Source of the DNA: Pterois miles
Lineage: Eukaryota; Chordata; Actinopteri; Perciformes; Scorpaenidae
Reading direction: 5' to 3'
NCBI GenBank assembly: GCA_947000775.1
Contig: CAMQGK010000637.1
Location: 11,325,501-11,389,500, forward strand
DNA length: 64,000 nucleotides
Part shown: positions 13,863 to 64,000 of the stretch, piece after piece
Position numbering within the stretch: the first letter of the stretch is position 1
How the letters are laid out: each line of letters begins with the position of its first letter
Notes under the pieces: generated by a model
Database searches by the model: none
Told to the model about the DNA's origin: nothing
Seen by the model: only the letters and a program-made list of their open reading frames with translations
Made by a program: the position numbers and the translations under genes

Positions 13863-16321
13863 TTTTGCCCAGTGATTCCAAAAACATATTGCCTACTGAA
13901 GCTTTCAAGTTTGATTTTTTTGTGATGCAAGATGAAAGAGAAACTGCTAGTCATAAGCCCTCCACTAAGTTGGAAACCAACATTTCTACTTTCACAAAGT
14001 CTGCCACGGGAGAAACTAGGTCTAACTAGGTTGTTGCGACAATCTAGAAAATATAGCATCAACATATCCCAAATTGAGAACCTATTTTTAACAAGATAAA
14101 AAGCCATTTTCTAACACACTACATCCAGTGTCACCACATGTATCTTAAAAAACGTGCCATTTGTTGTTTGTTTTCCTTAGCTCCACACAGAGTCATGTCA
14201 GGCCTTGGGAACTTGTCAGATATTCAGTTTGTAGTCACTTTAGAAAGGCTGAGCGCCGAGTCTCTGGGGAATCGCTCCAGTCTCCCCATCTCCCCCACCC
14301 CATGTCACCAGCCAGGAACAAAGCCGCCATAGTCAATTCTCCTAATTTCACTGCAGCCTGTCGAAATCCTGTTCTCCTTTTCTCCTTGTCTTCAACAAGT
14401 ACTTTATGCTGGGATCAGTCAGGTCTGAGTCGCCCACAAAAACCTGAGGCTCTCGCTTCATCGTCTTTCAGCACCGACTCTGACACTCCCCAACTCCCTG
14501 CCATTCAGGCGCCTGCACCGTGCAATTTGTTTCCATTTGTCAAACAGCAGTATCCATCACAAAAGAAAATGCTGGCACAACAGAAAGTTGGCAAAAAACA
14601 TTGTCTCCTCAACCCAAAACGGCCTTGAGACTACTTATTTATTGGCCCGTAACAAAACAACCTTAAACAATTTACACCACTTTCTGTTGTTGTAGCTACT
14701 TGTTACATTATTCTTCCCTCGACCGACAATAAAACATCTTTAACTGAATAGGACATGCATCACATCCTGGAATCAGCACCGACGCATCGCTCCTCTCTTA
14801 AAGTGTGGATGGGCTAAACGCAACGGCGTGAATGCATCATTTCATTCACTGCCTCCACATTGTGCTGACTCTTATTTCGTGTTTTATTTCTGTCGGATTA
14901 AACTTCATTGTGTGGACAGACAGGTTTGTCAGACATTTATTTATTAAAGCTATATCAGCACTATGTCGACGGCATTGCTATTTGCACACCTATTCAGATA
15001 TGTCTTGAAATGGCGCTATTATTGGGGCAACGCAGGAAAGGTATCCGGTTAATAATACTTATTGTGCAACTTTGTTGTCGCCATTCTTGTGTTGGCTGTT
15101 ATCGAGGGCAGAGCAGAGAGGATATATGCTGACTCTGATGTAGATAGTGCCACGAGTATTCCTATTGTGGCAGCTGCCGTGTGGTGCAGTCCCTGATAGG
15201 GTTTCGAATGCTGTCAATGCTGTGTCAGGTGCATTAGCACCTCAGAGACCCATGATGCTCCAGCTGCTATGTGCCTTCGTCTCCCCGGGCCCTGGCCGCC
15301 AGCCTGACACCCGACACAAAGTAATCACAGATCACAGCGTTTAATCACTGAAACAAGCACTCCAGAGGACCTCTCTGTCAATATCCCACTCTCTCATTAT
15401 CTGTTTGGATTGCACATCCACACTGTCAGATAAACAGAGTGGAAAATTAAGATTAAAAATATGGTAATTTCATTTCAGGCAGCAGGCTCCTCTCACTGGC
15501 CCATTATGCTATTGATTACCTCTGAATTCAATTTCTCTTTTCAATGTAAACTTTAATCTATTCGCAAGCCAACAATTCAGCTCCCGAGGGGCTATTTGAG
15601 AGTAAGTAACCATTTAATATGACGCTGGCTCAAGATTCACTGGCTTTAATGAATTGTGTAAATCACTCAGCTTTTAAAAGGAGCTGATGTCCCGCAGTTC
15701 ACGACCCAAATCTGGCCCTGGTTAAATACAGCCTTTTATAGCAAGCTAAGTGTTTACTGACAGCTATCTCTGAATGTGTAATCACCGGCTTTGCTCTTTT
15801 CTTTAACGAGGCGAATCAAACAGCTCTTTTCTAATTGAGCTGGTGATGACAAAATTACAATTTAATTGAGGACTTAATCATCATATTGCACTAGCAGCAT
15901 GCTAAAATAATAGAGTACATAGCTACGCCACTTTACCACCGTGAAACTGAATTTAAAAATCACTTGACTCAACGAGATAATCACTAGGTTGCTCTCCTCA
16001 ACCACATACCAATTTGTAGCATCTTGGTCAAGACCAGTTGTAACCGCTGACCTGAAGCAAACACACCATTCAGACATGTGAATATAGGATGAGCAACAGC
16101 AGGAGGAAATGGTTAGCGAGTCACTGTAATATGAGACGAGACAATGTTTTAAACGTTAAATGAAGACAGCACTGAAATATTGTTTTATTGTATGTAATTA
16201 GTATTTTATTTGCTGTGAATTATAAGTGATCATTTGTATCACTTATTTATAACTAAACAACTACAACATACGCAAAGATATAGAAAACAATGTAAGTTAA
16301 TACAAAGCTATAAATAGGCAT

Positions 16322-16705
16322 TAGGGCTGTCCTGAATGCCATTCTTTGGGCTTCGAAGCTTCGGTGAGAAATATTCGAAGCTTCACAGAGTAGCGTGACG
16401 GCTGACATGGTCTGTCCGTCTCCATCGCCACTGTTTAAGTGCCGCTGCTGCACCTCTAAACACAACAATCAGCAATATCTGTCTGAGAATAACCAATAAT
16501 AATTAATGTTGAATATGAAAAATGAATAATGTTGTGGGATTAGTCCTTATTTCATGAGCTATTTTGGGATTTATACATGATTATTAGATACTTAAATATA
16601 CATATATATAGTATACACATTTGTAAAACAAAGCATTCGAATAGTGATTTGGAGACCAAATACCATGGCAACGATTGAAGCGTCGGAGCATTCAGGTCAG
16701 CCCTA
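16322..16705. mobile_element. hAT-type MITE with perfect 8-bp target duplication
   Basis: 384 bp. Left end TAGGGCTGTCCTGAATGC and right end GCATTCAGGTCAGCCCTA are inverted repeats (one mismatch region). The octamer ATAGGCAT stands immediately on both sides (16314-16321 and 16706-16713). Length of duplication and ends fit the hAT superfamily. It sits about 700 bases beyond the abcc4 stop. Confidence 0.92.
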
Positions 16706-17108
16706 ATAGGCATACTAAATTTCGTACTATTGCTAGAGTCAGTGCTATGATTTTAAAGCAACAGCCCATTTATCAAAAGAGAAAGGAAAGAAAGTTTTTC
16801 AGAGGTATGTTTTTTGGTGTTAGTCAACATCATTGACAGTACATGACATTAAAACTTTACTGTTGTTTCCTGACAAGAGCTGAGGTAGACATAAAACCGC
16901 TATACTCAAAGTGCTGGAAGACTACTTAATTAAAACAGTGTAAAAAAAAAAAAAAAAATCCATAGTCTGATTAAGGCACAATAATTACTGAAAACAAGGC
17001 TGTCTCCTCTCGGGTTCTCTTTGTTTTTCAAGCATTTTCTGAAAACAGAAAGACCTCAGTCCTACCAAACAATGTTTGTCTTATAAGAATAATTTAAGCC
17101 ACCAATAA

Positions 17109-17435
17109 TTTATTGCACCAGGATAAATACATCCAATATCTGCACTCCTTTGAGCACCAGTGCAGGATTGAAGCTACCCAAGAGGCCAGAACACACATAC
17201 ATAAACATAGCAGGGTGTAATCAATAAACAGCCATGCAGTAATATGCTGTCAATAAAGGCACACCCTGCCTCATGCCTCTTTCTTGTTCCACACCAAAGG
17301 ACTACGCCAATCTAATGCAGCACATACTACACTGCTGGGAGTCTAAAGACATTTTAATATACAGGAAGGGATCTATCCGCTAAGAGATTTGGTCAGTGGT
17401 GGCGAGGGTGAGGGCCACGGCGACTCTCCAAACTG
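17109..17435 (-). other. abcc4: probable abcc4 3' UTR
   Basis: The stretch after the stop is non-coding. The first clear AATAAA on the minus strand that I noted lies at 17109-17114, about 320 bases beyond the stop. The real cleavage site is not shown by the sequence and could be further on. Confidence 0.4.
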
Positions 17436-63727
<46,292 letters not shown>

Positions 63728-64000
63728 CTGGAGAGGAAGTACATGAAAGTATGTTAGTAGTAGTAAGTAGTTATTGGAGGAGCTAGAAGACAGATTACTA
63801 CTGTACATAAAGGGAAGGAGTCCACTTGTATGAGCTGCTACATTTACATACCATGGTGATACTGAACTTACCAAAATTTAGTAATTCACGATGAAAATAA
63901 ATTGATTTAAAATCTCTCTGCTATTATGACTATACAGCTGAGACTCTTGTGGATCCAATGAGCCTAATTGTATTCATATTTGATGATGTTAGTCCCCATA
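63728..64000 (-). other. abcc4: abcc4 intron 1 (partial)
   Basis: Upstream of exon 2. I looked for an exon ending in the conserved RVFFW stretch with a GT donor and found none, so exon 1 is outside the window. Confidence 0.75.

Larger units (their letters stand above)
1..17108. other. region 3' of abcc4, no coding sequence found
   Basis: I see no open frame with a recognisable domain or plausible exon chain. The stretch has simple repeats, poly-A/T runs, two hAT-type elements, one SINE and one dispersed repeat (listed separately). Large parts, such as 880-1270, 5400-5950, 8700-9300 and 15460-15860, are free of obvious repeats and moderately complex. In human the neighbour on the 3' side of ABCC4 is SOX21, a gene with many conserved noncoding elements; if synteny holds, regulatory DNA of sox21 could lie here. 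This is inference. Confidence 0.6.

Noticed and set aside
14161..14628. 155-codon plus-strand frame
   Set aside because: Starts in low-quality context, no domain, Ser/Pro-rich by chance; no exon partners seen.

Overview
The window is vertebrate nuclear DNA, almost certainly from a ray-finned (teleost) fish. It holds one large intron-split gene on the minus strand, long AT-rich noncoding stretches, microsatellites, and remnants of hAT, Tc1/mariner, TTAA-flanked (piggyBac-type) and SINE/LINE elements of kinds common in teleosts. I found no bacterial or organellar genes, no CRISPR array and no viral gene.

The gene is abcc4 (MRP4), an ATP-binding cassette exporter of subfamily C. I placed 30 coding exons between 63727 and 17436, each with GT donor and AG acceptor. 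They join into one open frame of 1,296 residues plus stop. The frame starts inside the codon before the conserved WLNPLF stretch and ends with the PDZ-type tail ETSL. Only the first coding exon (about 25 residues in the human protein), the promoter and the 5' UTR are missing; they lie beyond 64000. Residue numbers below count from the first complete codon (W) in the window.

Layout by coordinate: 1-17435 is the region 3' of the gene, with no coding sequence found. It has microsatellites, two hAT-type elements (10798-11519 and 16322-16705), a SINE (about 13060-13362), a dispersed repeat (13368-13862), and several repeat-free tracts that could be regulatory. From 17436 to 39615 come exons 31-21 (second half of membrane domain 2 and NBD2), spread over large introns that carry most of the transposon remnants. 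The two largest introns in this part of the map, intron 25 (26643-33869) and intron 20 (39616-46518), each hold nested insertions. From 46519 to 63727 come exons 20-2 (membrane domain 1, NBD1, linker, first part of membrane domain 2), much more compactly packed in 52203-60524.

By knowledge of the family, the protein is a plasma-membrane exporter of cyclic nucleotides, prostanoids, conjugated steroids, bile acids and nucleotide analogues. The sequence shows the MRP asymmetry: NBD1 has a canonical LSGGQ but Asp after Walker B, while NBD2 has Glu after Walker B but an FSVGQ signature.

I see no unknown multi-gene system. The points most worth a second look are a 38-bp micro-exon, a possible alternative donor changing the last extracellular loop, a 48-bp perfect inverted repeat in intron 2, several transposons with intact target-site duplications, a hAT derivative next to a 350-bp AT satellite, and an uncharacterised repeat family with three copies.
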